NCBI GenBank assembly: GCA_009917455.1
Contig: QZDS01000001.1
Span: forward strand, 1-64,000
Origin: a bacterium 1xD8-48
Lineage (GTDB): Bacteria > Bacillota > Clostridia > Lachnospirales > Lachnospiraceae
Length of the DNA stretch: 64,000 nt
Direction of reading: 5' to 3'
Shown here piece by piece: positions 17,695 through 27,980 of the stretch (positions within the stretch are counted from its first letter, which is position 1; every line of letters begins with the position of its first letter). The position numbers and the translations under genes are program-made. The notes under the pieces were generated by a model, which was given only the letters and a program-made list of their open reading frames with translations, made no database searches and was not told the DNA's origin.

Positions 17695-19509
17695 ATGGAG
17701 AATAGAACAAAGATGATAAATATCATAACCGCCAGATTAAAAGATGCTTTCAAAGGTTTTCCCGGCCTTTCCCGGCCCTCCCGGTTCCCAAACCCCGACC
17801 CCCTCACCCGGACGGATTTTATTTATCTGGGCATATTAATTTCCGCCTTTACGCTCCTTGCTTTTTTCAGGCTGGGGAATACCTTTGCTCCTCAGTCTTA
17901 CTACACCACCGATACGCAAAACCGGGATATTGTTCTGGACTTTGGAGATTATGTGGACTTAAGCTCCTTTTCCGTTTTCCTGGGGAATTTAAATACCCGG
18001 CACTTTTCCGTTTCCGCATTTAACGAGGTGTCCGGCGCCTGGGAAATCATCAACGGGGAAGCGGTCGCCGAGTCTGTGTTTGCCTGGAATCAGATTGATT
18101 TGAATTACCGGCTGCGATATCTTGGGATTGTGGTCACGGACGACGAGTCCATGATAAATGAAATCGTGATTAAACAAATGGACGGTTCTGTGATTCTGCC
18201 CGTCAATTCCGGTGACTACCCCGCGCTTTTCGACGAGCAGGAGCTTTTTCCCGATGTCAGAACCTACATGACGGGAACCATGTTCGACGAGGTCTATCAC
18301 GGACGCACGGCCTACGAATTTCTCCACGGTCTTCCCGCCTACGAGACCACCCATCCCCATCTTGGAAAGATTCTGATTTCCCTGGGCATCCTTGTGTTTG
18401 GCATGACGCCCTTTGGCTGGCGGTTCATGACGGTTGTTTTCGGTATCCTTATCATTCCGCTCATGTACCTTTTTGCAAAAAGGCTCTTTAAGGAACCCTT
18501 TATCGCCGCTGCAACCACAGCCCTTCTGGTATTCGACTGTATGCATTATAACCTTTCCAGAATCGCCACCATCGATATCTTTGCGGCCTTTTTTATCCTG
18601 ATGATGTATTACTATATGTTTCAGTATTTCCAAAAGGATGGCGCATACCGTTGCGGCTCATTGACCGCAAATAATATTACATCCGTTATTTTATCTCCGT
18701 CGGATAAATTTCCTCCCCCGGAGGTTTACACCCCCCTTGCCTTAAGCGGCATCAGCATGGCTTTCGCCATTGCAACCAAATGGACGGGAGTCTACGCCGG
18801 AGCCGGCCTTGCCCTGCTCTTTCTCTGGTATACCATCACTCATTTTCCAAAGAAGCAGACCTTCCGCCTGTTTTTGTTTTGCTGTCTGTTTTTCATTGTG
18901 ATTCCGCTGGTTATCTACACACTCTGCTTCATTCCCGTGGTGGGATATACGCAGTACGATAATCTGATTGACAAAACCATACAGGGAACCCTGTCCATGT
19001 TCGACTACCACTACAATCTGGAGGCCGAGCACTATTACAGCTCTCCTTTCTATGAGTGGCCGGTTATCTGGATGCCGCTTTTAGACGCCAACGACGCCGT
19101 AAGCGCTGCAAAGGTCAGCTCCGTAAGCTGTATGGGGAATCCGGTTATCTGGTGGGCGGGAATCCCCTGTGCGCTTTACGTATTCCTGTGCTGGATTTTC
19201 AAAAGGGACAAAAAAGCCGGTTTTCTGGTGATTGCCTATCTGGCGCAGTATCTTCCCTGGATGCCCATTAAGCGCATCACTTTTATTTACCACTATTTTC
19301 CCGCCATTTTATTTGTTATCCTGATGATGGGATATACCATGCGGGACATGAAAAACCGCTTTTCATGGGGTAAAAAAGCCATTACCATTTATCTGGTAAC
19401 GGCTGTTATTTGTTTCTTTATCTTCTTCCCTGTGATTTCCGGGCTTCCTGTTTCCATGGAGTACGGTCTGCGCCTGCGCTGGCTTAAGGACTGGATTCTG
19501 GTTCTGTGA
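17695..19509 (+). CDS. PMT/GT39-family membrane mannosyltransferase
   Basis: 604 residues, about ten membrane helices. An extracytoplasmic beta-rich insert (about residues 75-170) precedes the acidic GT39 motif MFDEVYHGRTAYE and the HPHLGK motif typical of protein O-mannosyltransferases. The enzyme would transfer a sugar from a polyprenyl-phosphate donor to an exported protein or glycan. An ATG at 17713 is an alternative start, since GGAG lies 12 nt before it and no clear site precedes 17695. The end overlaps the converging glycosyltransferase gene by 26 nt. The GT2 enzyme at 39,280 could supply the lipid-linked sugar (inference). Confidence 0.8.
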   Translation: MENRTKMINIITARLKDAFKGFPGLSRPSRFPNPDPLTRTDFIYLGILISAFTLLAFFRLGNTFAPQSYYTTDTQNRDIVLDFGDYVDLSSFSVFLGNLNTRHFSVSAFNEVSGAWEIINGEAVAESVFAWNQIDLNYRLRYLGIVVTDDESMINEIVIKQMDGSVILPVNSGDYPALFDEQELFPDVRTYMTGTMFDEVYHGRTAYEFLHGLPAYETTHPHLGKILISLGILVFGMTPFGWRFMTVVFGILIIPLMYLFAKRLFKEPFIAAATTALLVFDCMHYNLSRIATIDIFAAFFILMMYYYMFQYFQKDGAYRCGSLTANNITSVILSPSDKFPPPEVYTPLALSGISMAFAIATKWTGVYAGAGLALLFLWYTITHFPKKQTFRLFLFCCLFFIVIPLVIYTLCFIPVVGYTQYDNLIDKTIQGTLSMFDYHYNLEAEHYYSSPFYEWPVIWMPLLDANDAVSAAKVSSVSCMGNPVIWWAGIPCALYVFLCWIFKRDKKAGFLVIAYLAQYLPWMPIKRITFIYHYFPAILFVILMMGYTMRDMKNRFSWGKKAITIYLVTAVICFFIFFPVISGLPVSMEYGLRLRWLKDWILVL

Positions 19510-21184
19510 CGGGGACGGCGACAGAGTAATCCCCAAAAAAGGTAAGGTTAAAATTTCCGCCTGCAAATTTGTCCATATCCGGGCTTTTAAAAACATACAC
19601 AGCCTCCGGCAGCGCTTCTCCCCCGGGTGGATTGCTGTAGAGGAACTTTTCGCGGTAGGGAAGCTCTCCCTCCTGCCCCGAGCCGTCCGCTCCCTGATAA
19701 TACCTTGCGTCCACCTCAAAAACAAACAGGGTAAGGATTTCCGTCACGTTCCATGCTCCCTCATACTGGGTATCGGGCGTGATGAAATACTGTCCCCGGT
19801 CACAATCCTTCGCATATTCCAGCGCGTCAAGAAAGTCTCCGTAAAAAGCCCTTTCAATCTCCCCGGACCAGTCTGTGAAATAGGCATGGAAAAACATGCC
19901 GCTCTGGAAGGAAAACACAGTTAAAAACACGTACACTGCCATTTTCCATTTCTTTATAATAAAGGAAACTCCTGCCGCCGCAAAAATAATATGGATATAA
20001 AATATGATGTTTATCCGGTTGATATTGATATCATTAATTACAAGTCCTGTAAACAGCGAGCAAATCCAGAAAATTAAAAGAAGCTGACAGCCTGTTTTCC
20101 TTGCCCTGTTTTCTTCTTTTACGGCTCCTCTGGCTGTCAGGACAGCGCCTAAAACCACAAAAGGCAGCGTGCCTCTGTACATGGGGCCAAAGTCCCTGAT
20201 GGAATTCCAGAGTAAATCCTCCTTCTGCAAAAACACCACATTCAAAAGTGATTTTGCGTTCCCAAGAAGCTGTTCCCCGATATTTTCAGAGAAAAAAAGA
20301 ATATCCGCGGAACGGACGCTTCCCTCAAAGAATTCCATGGTGACAAAAGGAAGGGAAACCGTCTCCCACTTCATAAAATTTATCAGCATTGTCCCGTATA
20401 CCGGCCAGGAAATCCCGAAATAAACGAAAAGGCAAATCAGAATCTCCTTCCATTTCACCTGCTTTTGCAAGAGTAACAGAGCGCAGCTTATCAGCAGAAA
20501 GAACGGCACCATATAAAAGGCAACGCCGTAGCAATACATACAGAGGGCAAAAAATACCATGGAAAGGTACAGCTTCCCTTTCCTGCCGGACGCCATATCC
20601 GCCGCGCTCCCCGCCTCCCGGCTCTTACCTGAAGCGGAATCCGGTTTCAGACTGCTTATCAGAAAAAAGAGGCCCAGCACAAACATATGGGGAAACAGAT
20701 TGCAGTCAAGGGCCCATCTGCTCTGCATAAAATGCCAGGGATTGACTGCCAGGATCAGAAGCGCCGCAAGCCCGGTCTTTACGTCAGACACCTTTTTCAC
20801 CGTGCCGTAAACCGCAATACTTCCCAGAACGCTTGCAATCAGAATGGGAAGTCGGACTGCCGTCCTGTTCAGGCCGAATATTTTAATGAACGGAACCATC
20901 AAATAGGAAAGGAGGGCGCTCATCTGCCCATATCCCCACGCGCGCAAATGTGCGGGCATAAATGTACCGAACCGGTCGGTTCCGTACTCCGCAAGGGCTT
21001 TCGCATCTACCGCCGCCATTGCCCCGTCCTGATTGAGCCCTCCGGGTATTGTTCCGAAGGCTGTCAGCCGTACCGCAAGGAGAAGGCACAAAACAAGAAA
21101 TACGACTGCCTTGCCATTATCAGCCTCCTTTACCCATACACGGAAGGCATTATAAAACTTATTTGAATGTTTATTTACTTCCAT
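19484..21184 (-). CDS. GT39-like (ArnT-type) membrane glycosyltransferase
   Basis: 566 residues, roughly ten helices. The first loop after TM1 holds GGLNQDGAMAAVDA, placed where GT-C enzymes carry their catalytic acidic residues, followed by RLPILIASVLGSIAVY typical of the ArnT/PMT_2 fold. The last 120 residues are a soluble extracytoplasmic domain (DCDRGQYFITPD onward). It probably glycosylates an envelope component using a lipid-linked sugar. It is followed by two more large membrane proteins upstream on the same strand, likely one envelope-glycan group. The exact substrate is unknown. Confidence 0.7.
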   Translation of the reverse strand: MEVNKHSNKFYNAFRVWVKEADNGKAVVFLVLCLLLAVRLTAFGTIPGGLNQDGAMAAVDAKALAEYGTDRFGTFMPAHLRAWGYGQMSALLSYLMVPFIKIFGLNRTAVRLPILIASVLGSIAVYGTVKKVSDVKTGLAALLILAVNPWHFMQSRWALDCNLFPHMFVLGLFFLISSLKPDSASGKSREAGSAADMASGRKGKLYLSMVFFALCMYCYGVAFYMVPFFLLISCALLLLQKQVKWKEILICLFVYFGISWPVYGTMLINFMKWETVSLPFVTMEFFEGSVRSADILFFSENIGEQLLGNAKSLLNVVFLQKEDLLWNSIRDFGPMYRGTLPFVVLGAVLTARGAVKEENRARKTGCQLLLIFWICSLFTGLVINDININRINIIFYIHIIFAAAGVSFIIKKWKMAVYVFLTVFSFQSGMFFHAYFTDWSGEIERAFYGDFLDALEYAKDCDRGQYFITPDTQYEGAWNVTEILTLFVFEVDARYYQGADGSGQEGELPYREKFLYSNPPGGEALPEAVYVFKSPDMDKFAGGNFNLTFFGDYSVAVPVTEPESSP

Positions 21185-21266
21185 ATCAAAATTTCCTTAT
21201 TGAAAATATCAGCATATTTGCACAGATTCTCAGAAACATGATGCAGCGCTCTGCGCTACGCAATCC

Positions 21267-23396
21267 TCACACCCAGAAATTCACCAGATATTTCACATGC
21301 GCATACAAGTCAGGACGCAGTTCCTGTAAGGACTCCCCCGTATCCAAAAAAAATGCCATTCCCTGATACCCTATCTGCCACAAAAGACAGATTAAAAGCC
21401 CCCACAGAACCATTCTTTTAAGAAACTCTCTGCCGCTTCCTCTCACGGAAAGCCGTTCCAGCACAAGCAAAACCGCCGTCGTCGAAGCCAGCATCAGAAA
21501 GACGGAAAAATCCCCGAAATATCTCTGCAGAATACCGGACATATTGGTATCCGCCACGATGATTATTGCTGCCGCCAGAAGGCAGGCAAGAGCAAACCTC
21601 CATGGCGTTCTGCCATGCTTTTTGAAATGTTTGCGAAAAAGTAAAGGCAAAAGACTAAACCACGTAAACAGATTGGTCATGAAAATCCCGCCATAAGTAG
21701 CTTCCTGAATGGTAACGCCCATATACTGGCTGTCCAAATAAACCGCTTCCATGAAAGGAAATCTCTGTATTATCTTAACCGGCTGAAATAAATAAGCCAG
21801 AATGCCAAGGGGAATTCGGTCTAAGCGAAACCCCCGGTTTCTCATATCGTTCATCGTCAGATTGTAATTGGCGCCAAAATCAAAAACAGATTCAAAACGG
21901 CTGTAATTATAGTACATCAGCCCTGCCGCCACAAGCAGCATGGGAAGGGCAAAGACCGTTATCGCGGAAAGCACCCGACTGTCGGCCTTTTTTCTGCAAC
22001 TCTCCTCCTCCCCTTCTCCGGCGCGCTTTCCGCCGCTATCTTTCCCGATTCCTGTGACGCTCTTCGCCAGAGGATGAACCGCAGATTCCCACAGCAAAAC
22101 TGCAGCCGGAAGCATAAGCAGAAAAAGCTGCGGACGGCATCCCGCTATGAATGCCGTAAAAAGCGAACCCAGCCCCAGATATTTCAGGGAAATCTCCTTT
22201 CCCCTTCCGGCAATCAGAAAGCACCACAGACCCGGCATCCCAAAGGCAAGCCCGGAGAGAATAGGAACCGTATATAAATCCGGGCGCTTAGTCATGTAAA
22301 TAATACCGCTCCCCAAAAGCAGAAGCTCGTTTAAGAGAATCCACACTCCCAGACTGGTGCGTGGAAACCACTTTCGTATCATCTCGTGGACAACGCCCAT
22401 GCATCCTGCCGTAAAAAACAGGGAAAGGAAAAATATCAGCACATGATTGTGTAAATGCGTGCCTGCAATCACATAATAAGGCAGGTAGAACAAAATCGCA
22501 GGAACCACCCCGAAATATACATAGTACTTCCCCTTATAGTAAGCATGATCCCAGTTGTACCATTCCCCCGCTTCGCTCATGACCTGATTTCTGTAAAGCA
22601 AATCGTAGGGGTTTTCCATCTCCTGCAGAGCCCTTGCCGGTTCCTCCAAAAGGGCGAAGCTCCCGGCTCTTAAGCTTTCTGCCAGTTCCTGATACTGCCT
22701 TTGATTTACCTGCTCCTCCGTCTGAAAATAAGGGTTCAGCCCGGTCAGATACCGGAAAAAAAGCAGATGCATTATAAAAAATAACGCCAGTAATATTTTT
22801 CTGTACGCAGGTTTAAGGCGGATATACTCTGTCTGGTGCAGAAAAGAGGACGGTCTTAAGGCATAAACAAGGCAGGAAAGAAAAAACAGGAAAGCCACTC
22901 TCTCCCATGAAAAATAAAGCGGAATCACGGGATTTAAGGTGATGGAAAGAGATATTTGCTGCCCCTTCAAAACATCAGGGACAATCCGCAAATCCGTACA
23001 TTTCCCGTATAAGTGATAGGTAATATAGCTGCTCCTCTTTTCATTCCGCCAGATTTCCCGTCCGGGGAGACCGTAATAGAGCTTATGAGATTCGTCCGTT
23101 ACCCACTGGTGTATGGTTACCGGTTTCGCCGTCTCCTCCTCGCTGCCGATTATCCGAATATCGATACAGGCTGTGGAAAGCGTCTCATTTATCTCTTTGA
23201 TTTCAATTCCCAGCGCATCTCCCACAATAAGATAAACATTGTCTCCGACATGGAAATAGCCCTCCTCCAGCTCTATCTCCGATGCGGAAAGCCGCCTTGT
23301 CCTTTCCCTGTTTCCAAGAGATTCAAAATGACGGTAGTTGCAGACAAAAAGCTCCGCCAGCAGCACGCAGGCCAACAAAAACAAAATTTTTTTCAT
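21267..23396 (-). CDS. Large polytopic membrane protein, GT-C-like, function unknown
   Basis: 709 residues. A signal-anchor (ILFLLACVLLAELFV) is followed by an extracytoplasmic beta domain (about 35-160), then about eleven helices. The loop YNWDHAYYKGKYYVYFGVVP sits where GT-C glycosyltransferases have active-site residues, and a Lys/Glu-rich cytoplasmic loop interrupts the second half. The start ATG overlaps the end of the upstream mannosyltransferase gene by 4 nt, so both are translated together. I do not recognise a named family; a polyprenyl-phosphate-dependent glycosyltransferase is the best guess. Confidence 0.6.
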   Translation of the reverse strand: MKKILFLLACVLLAELFVCNYRHFESLGNRERTRRLSASEIELEEGYFHVGDNVYLIVGDALGIEIKEINETLSTACIDIRIIGSEEETAKPVTIHQWVTDESHKLYYGLPGREIWRNEKRSSYITYHLYGKCTDLRIVPDVLKGQQISLSITLNPVIPLYFSWERVAFLFFLSCLVYALRPSSFLHQTEYIRLKPAYRKILLALFFIMHLLFFRYLTGLNPYFQTEEQVNQRQYQELAESLRAGSFALLEEPARALQEMENPYDLLYRNQVMSEAGEWYNWDHAYYKGKYYVYFGVVPAILFYLPYYVIAGTHLHNHVLIFFLSLFFTAGCMGVVHEMIRKWFPRTSLGVWILLNELLLLGSGIIYMTKRPDLYTVPILSGLAFGMPGLWCFLIAGRGKEISLKYLGLGSLFTAFIAGCRPQLFLLMLPAAVLLWESAVHPLAKSVTGIGKDSGGKRAGEGEEESCRKKADSRVLSAITVFALPMLLVAAGLMYYNYSRFESVFDFGANYNLTMNDMRNRGFRLDRIPLGILAYLFQPVKIIQRFPFMEAVYLDSQYMGVTIQEATYGGIFMTNLFTWFSLLPLLFRKHFKKHGRTPWRFALACLLAAAIIIVADTNMSGILQRYFGDFSVFLMLASTTAVLLVLERLSVRGSGREFLKRMVLWGLLICLLWQIGYQGMAFFLDTGESLQELRPDLYAHVKYLVNFWV

Positions 23397-24589
23397 ACGC
23401 TCAATTCCCTTATCTGTCCATACAAATCAAGCCCTACGCAGACAATCAGCCCCAAAAGTCCTATGGCCAGGTAAGTGATGGGAACCAGATGCACGGCTAT
23501 CAGGTAAGGCATAAAGGTCAGCACAGATATCAGCATAAATCCGCAGGTTACGGGAAGGCGCCTCACTCGGACTGTTCCATAAATAATCCCCAGCAAATCA
23601 ATTAAAAATCCGTATCTGTCGTGCATGTGGGGCAGCGAATATACAATCAGCGCTACCGTAAAAAGTGCCAGCGTAACCGCCAGCTCATCGGTTATTTTTA
23701 TATTTTTGGTATAAAGATAATAAGCAATACAGCCAAGAATCATGATTGTCATAAATGTTCCCGCGCCGCTCACCTCGGCGGCATGACGCATATCTGGCAT
23801 GGCCTCCCCCAAAAGCGCGTAAATATTGGGATATTCCAGCGTTCCCCAGGGGTAGGTATTCGTCTGCTCAAAATAAACCGTCATCAGTTCCTTAAAATCG
23901 CGTCCGAAAAGATATGCCGGAAGGGAGCTTATCACATAAATTACGGGAATCCACAGAAAATCCGGGAGTTTTACGGTTCTTTTTTTGAGCCACATAATAA
24001 TAAAAAACGGAAGAATAAAAACGGCCTGCAGCTTAAACGCAAAGGAAATCCCCGTAAAAATCAGACAGCATCTGCTGTTGCCTTTCAGAAAAAAATACAG
24101 AGCATACAAAAGAAAGCCCGTATATATAATGTCGCACTGACACCAGTATGCGCCGTCCAAAATAACGGTGGGCGATAACAGTAAAACCGACATTCCCAGA
24201 ATTGATTTTTTTACGTTTCCGCTCATCTCATAAATAATTAAAAAGACTGCGGCAGCCGCTGAATAATCAAAGAAAACGGATATCATTTTCAGTCCGTACA
24301 GGTCATTATCTGTGATATAGGAAACCAGGCACATAAGATACATATAAGGGGCGGTATAATTGGATATGGACTGGCTTAAGGAGCGAAAACCGCCTCCGCT
24401 TCGGATTTGTGTCATCCACCCTTCCAGAAACCCCCAGTAATCCGCCGATTCCACAGGCATCAGCTTCCATCTTATCATAAATGCAAACATAAAAAGGCAG
24501 AGGATAAATACCAAATCCACTACCTGAAACTTTATTTTTCCGATTTTTACCCTCTGAAACATCACTTTGTCAATGGTACGCTCTTCCAT
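23393..24589 (-). CDS. Gpi18/GT87-like membrane mannosyltransferase
   Basis: 398 residues from ATG 24589 (GGAGGG 5 nt upstream; the frame is open seven codons further). About ten helices, with the motif SADYWGFLEGWM after TM1, WCQCDIIYTGFLLYALYF and a late HDRYGFLIDLLG, a set found in the Gpi18-like (COG5542) family. It likely moves mannose or a similar sugar from a lipid carrier. It is the first gene of a coupled pair with the 709-residue protein. Confidence 0.7.
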   Translation of the reverse strand: MEERTIDKVMFQRVKIGKIKFQVVDLVFILCLFMFAFMIRWKLMPVESADYWGFLEGWMTQIRSGGGFRSLSQSISNYTAPYMYLMCLVSYITDNDLYGLKMISVFFDYSAAAAVFLIIYEMSGNVKKSILGMSVLLLSPTVILDGAYWCQCDIIYTGFLLYALYFFLKGNSRCCLIFTGISFAFKLQAVFILPFFIIMWLKKRTVKLPDFLWIPVIYVISSLPAYLFGRDFKELMTVYFEQTNTYPWGTLEYPNIYALLGEAMPDMRHAAEVSGAGTFMTIMILGCIAYYLYTKNIKITDELAVTLALFTVALIVYSLPHMHDRYGFLIDLLGIIYGTVRVRRLPVTCGFMLISVLTFMPYLIAVHLVPITYLAIGLLGLIVCVGLDLYGQIRELSV

Positions 24590-24673
24590 ACTTTCCCTCC
24601 GCTTCTGCATCCCATTTTAACATACAGACTGAAAGCACACAGACTGTTCACCCGTCCTGCCTTATGGGAAGCT

Positions 24674-24715
24674 CACAGGGGAAGAACGCCCCGACGGAGA
24701 CGTTCTTCCCCTGTG
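24674..24715. terminator. Perfect 15-bp hairpin between two minus-strand operons
   Basis: CACAGGGGAAGAACG (24674-24688) pairs perfectly with CGTTCTTCCCCTGTG (24701-24715) around a 12-nt loop. It lies just after the ABC permease stop. Neither side carries a clear T-run, so it may be a 3' stabilising or processing hairpin rather than a classical terminator. Confidence 0.5.
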
Positions 24716-24757
24716 CAAATTGATTGTACCATTATATGGGATAAACTGCCACATATT

Positions 24758-27103
24758 TTATTCTTTATAAGCGGTATCGTTTTTCACGAAATCAGGAATC
24801 TGCCCCTCAGGGAACACATAGTTCACAGAGGAACCGTACCTTCTGGTCATAGGACTATCCGTCTTGAAATATACGTAAACCATATAATCGTTCTCGCCGG
24901 CCAATCCGAAATCCCAGTCGCTGTTTATCATGTCGCGGGGATAAACGCAGGAGGCAATTTCCCTGACGGACTCACTGTCCGTATAATCCGCATAGACACG
25001 GGTATCTATCATATCGCTGTCATAATCCAGTGTACTGTTATATCTGTAGTAATCCTCCGCCCTCTCGGGGATTATGCCTCCCACTCCGGAAGCACCCGCC
25101 TCCATGGCCTGCTTCTCTACCAGCTCATTATAGACATTCGTGTTATTATTCATAACCTGAATATGCTCCACATCCTCCATGTTAAGCTGGAAATCTCTGT
25201 AATATCCCTTCTCCTTCAGCCATGCAATGGTATTTTCATAGAAAGGATAAATATTCATCCCTACCTCCCAGCTTCTGGTAGAATATGCATAGTCCGAACC
25301 GGAAAAATATCCGTAACCATTTCCTTTCATTTCCTCGGAAATCGTGATTCTTCCCATCCCGACAGGCAGATTTTCCTTTACGTTGGTGAAATTGGCACGA
25401 GCCAAATCCTTCTGGTAAACCTGAATAAATTCCTTTATCTCCGCCTGGCTAAGCTCCTCCCAGTAAACCGTATTTCCATAGGCGGCGCCGATTTTATATC
25501 TGTCCTTTCTGTCAAGAAGGCTGAGCAGATTTTCCGCCGCTCCTGGAAGATAACCTTTTTTAAATTCATCCGAACCGATAATATTATCCAAAAGCCCGGC
25601 CGTCTGCTCATCCTCTACATTCACCCAGATTCGTCTGTAAACCTCCCGGCCGCTTTTCAGACGGTAAATCAGCGTTGCTGTTGACCATCTGCTGTCCGTG
25701 CCCTCCGGGTCAGCGGTCATCGCATTCTCATTGGATATGGTATCGGCCAACCGGTTATAGGCTTCCATGGAAAGGGACGCCAGCCTGCACACATCCTCCG
25801 TGTTGGAAAGGCGCATATATTCCCTTGCATACGCTTCCTCTGACAGATAATCCCCCTTTTCGTCAAACCGGGCGACTCCGCTGTAGGTGTCTTCATAACC
25901 GGAAGGGATAAACGCCACACTCTCCACCTGCTCCGGCTTTGGAATATATGCGTCGTACCCGAATAAGTCATAACGGAACACAAGGAAAATCAAGGCTGTA
26001 AATACGCCGCTGATTACGATATGGGCCTTTTTGTGAACCATACCCTTGATATCAAATTCATAAATCGACTGTATCAGCCCGCTCCCGATTATCACCACAA
26101 GGGCAAGGGCAAATATGACGTAACCGCCTCCCTTTAAGGAAGTGCCCGGTTCATAGTCCACAATATCCGCAATGACTCCCCCAATCAGAAGCGCCACCGG
26201 AACCGTAAGCAGAATTTTAATCACCGGCTTTGTAACCTGGAATGTCATAGCCTTTCCGGCCGCCTCCGCCGGGCGCTTTAAGTAACAGACATATGAAAGG
26301 GCGCCGATGGCAAGGGCAAAAATAACAAGGGCGGCAAGATACTTAAAATCTATCATATTCTTATAGCTGAAAGTGTCCGCAATCTCTATATACCATACAA
26401 AAGGCGAAATTTTCGGTGAAACCTCCATGCTGTGATAGCTGAAATACCTGAAAAACAACGACCGGTAGCCATAAATCGTATACCTTACCGCATACTCATA
26501 AAAACAAAAAACAAGGAACCCAAAGCCTGTAATCACAAGATTTCCTGTCAGCATCACCGCAAGAATCGTCATGTGATAGACGCTTAAATAGAAAATAATA
26601 TTGACGCCGTAAGCTGTAAACGCCGTAAGCAGCACTCGTCCGTCCACCGCCCCGTTTCCTGCCGCAATCAAAAGACTGATTATCAGCCCCAGGAAATAAG
26701 GCAGAGCATACAAAATAACACCGTTCAGCCAGATAATGCGGAATCTTTTGCTTCTTTTTACAGGCATTCCCATATAAAAATCAATTTTTTTCCGGCTGTA
26801 AAGGTAAGAAAAGCCCTGAATGGCGGCAGCCACCGCAATGATTGTGGTAAACACCGGCAGGGCGGAAGAAAATCCAAGCTGTCCGCACATGCTGTTTACC
26901 AGCCGCTCGTGCATAGCGTCTTCCGCCAGAGCGACACCGTAGACCTCCGTCAGATATTTGAGATTATTCATCTGCCGGCTGATGGTAATTGAAATTGTGA
27001 CTGGTATTGCCAGCACAAAGAAAAGAGCCGACAGCATCCAGACCCACAGACGTCTCTTATTATTTTCCCTGATACTAGCCAAGAATGAGTTTTTTGATGT
27101 CAT
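24758..27103 (-). CDS. ABC transporter permease with large extracytoplasmic domain
   Basis: 781 residues. TM1 (VWMLSALFFVLAIPVTISI) and a second helix with a cytoplasmic IQGFSYLYSRKKIDFYMGMPVKR segment are followed by further helices to about 370, then a 400-residue soluble extracellular part rich in Tyr/Asp. This resembles clostridial ABC permeases carrying a DUF6449-type domain. The start lies inside the ATPase gene (29-nt overlap, GGAGG 9 nt upstream). With the ATPase and the GntR regulator it forms a YtrA-type operon, thought in related bacteria to respond to cell-wall antibiotics. Substrate unknown. Confidence 0.75.
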   Translation of the reverse strand: MTSKNSFLASIRENNKRRLWVWMLSALFFVLAIPVTISITISRQMNNLKYLTEVYGVALAEDAMHERLVNSMCGQLGFSSALPVFTTIIAVAAAIQGFSYLYSRKKIDFYMGMPVKRSKRFRIIWLNGVILYALPYFLGLIISLLIAAGNGAVDGRVLLTAFTAYGVNIIFYLSVYHMTILAVMLTGNLVITGFGFLVFCFYEYAVRYTIYGYRSLFFRYFSYHSMEVSPKISPFVWYIEIADTFSYKNMIDFKYLAALVIFALAIGALSYVCYLKRPAEAAGKAMTFQVTKPVIKILLTVPVALLIGGVIADIVDYEPGTSLKGGGYVIFALALVVIIGSGLIQSIYEFDIKGMVHKKAHIVISGVFTALIFLVFRYDLFGYDAYIPKPEQVESVAFIPSGYEDTYSGVARFDEKGDYLSEEAYAREYMRLSNTEDVCRLASLSMEAYNRLADTISNENAMTADPEGTDSRWSTATLIYRLKSGREVYRRIWVNVEDEQTAGLLDNIIGSDEFKKGYLPGAAENLLSLLDRKDRYKIGAAYGNTVYWEELSQAEIKEFIQVYQKDLARANFTNVKENLPVGMGRITISEEMKGNGYGYFSGSDYAYSTRSWEVGMNIYPFYENTIAWLKEKGYYRDFQLNMEDVEHIQVMNNNTNVYNELVEKQAMEAGASGVGGIIPERAEDYYRYNSTLDYDSDMIDTRVYADYTDSESVREIASCVYPRDMINSDWDFGLAGENDYMVYVYFKTDSPMTRRYGSSVNYVFPEGQIPDFVKNDTAYKE

Positions 27104-27980
27104 AGCCCACTACCTCCGTTTCACTGATAAAGATTTCCTCAAGGGAAAGCGGCAGCGCCTCGAAAAACACGGTGTTCACCGTGGCAAATACTGCAAGTAT
27201 TTCGGCCTTGTTTCCCCGCACAGTCAGAACATTCAAGGAGCCTCTCTTTTCGTTTTTCATAATATCCAGACAGGAAATCGCCTTGGCCTCATCCTCTGTG
27301 GTTTTAAACACACACTGTACCTTCTGGATATTGCACTTCATATCCTCCAAATCCCTGGAGAGCAGGACTCCGCCCCGGTGAAGAAGCCCCACATGGTCGC
27401 AGATATCCTCCAGCTCCCTCAGATTATGGGAGGCGATTATCGGCGTCATCCCCCGCCGCTCCATCTCACTGGCAAAAATACTTTTAATCCCCTGCCGCAT
27501 TACCGGGTCTAAGCCGTCGAAGGTTTCGTCGCACAAAAGATACCTTGCTCCGCTGCACACGCCGCAGATAAGCGCAAGCTGCTTTTTCATTCCCTTGGAA
27601 TAGGTGTTGATTTTGCGCTTCTTGTCCAGGCCGAAGTTTACCAGATAGCTGTAAAAATCTTCCGCCGCGAATTCCCTGTAAACGCTGCTTAAATATTTCT
27701 GCATGTCAATCGCATTGCTGTTGGCGAAAAAGTACGGCTCGTCGGCGATAAAATAAATCCTGTTCTTGGCTTCCATATTGTCAAACACGGGAAGTCCGTC
27801 AATGGTAATTTCTCCTGCATCAGGCTTAAGCACACCCGACGCCATCCGAAGTATGGTGCTCTTTCCGGCCCCGTTGGTTCCGATAAGCCCGAACACCGTA
27901 TTTTCCCTGATGGTTACGCTGACATTATCGACCGCCTTTATCCTGTCGTAGGATTTGGTCACATCCTTTATCTCAATCAT
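27075..27980 (-). CDS. ABC transporter ATPase (YtrB-like)
   Basis: 301 residues. Walker A GTNGAGKST, Q-loop region YFIADEPYFF, signature YSKGMKKQL, Walker B YLLCDETFDGLD, H-loop ASHNLREL, then a 90-residue C-terminal extension. It drives the permease encoded downstream. The start overlaps the end of the GntR gene by 8 nt and the end overlaps the permease start, so all three are co-translated. Confidence 0.88.
   Translation of the reverse strand: MIEIKDVTKSYDRIKAVDNVSVTIRENTVFGLIGTNGAGKSTILRMASGVLKPDAGEITIDGLPVFDNMEAKNRIYFIADEPYFFANSNAIDMQKYLSSVYREFAAEDFYSYLVNFGLDKKRKINTYSKGMKKQLALICGVCSGARYLLCDETFDGLDPVMRQGIKSIFASEMERRGMTPIIASHNLRELEDICDHVGLLHRGGVLLSRDLEDMKCNIQKVQCVFKTTEDEAKAISCLDIMKNEKRGSLNVLTVRGNKAEILAVFATVNTVFFEALPLSLEEIFISETEVVGYDIKKLILG

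Noticed and set aside
24407-25684. 425-codon open frame on the plus strand
   Set aside because: It runs antisense across the mannosyltransferase start and the ABC permease, with no recognisable motif; a shadow of codon bias.
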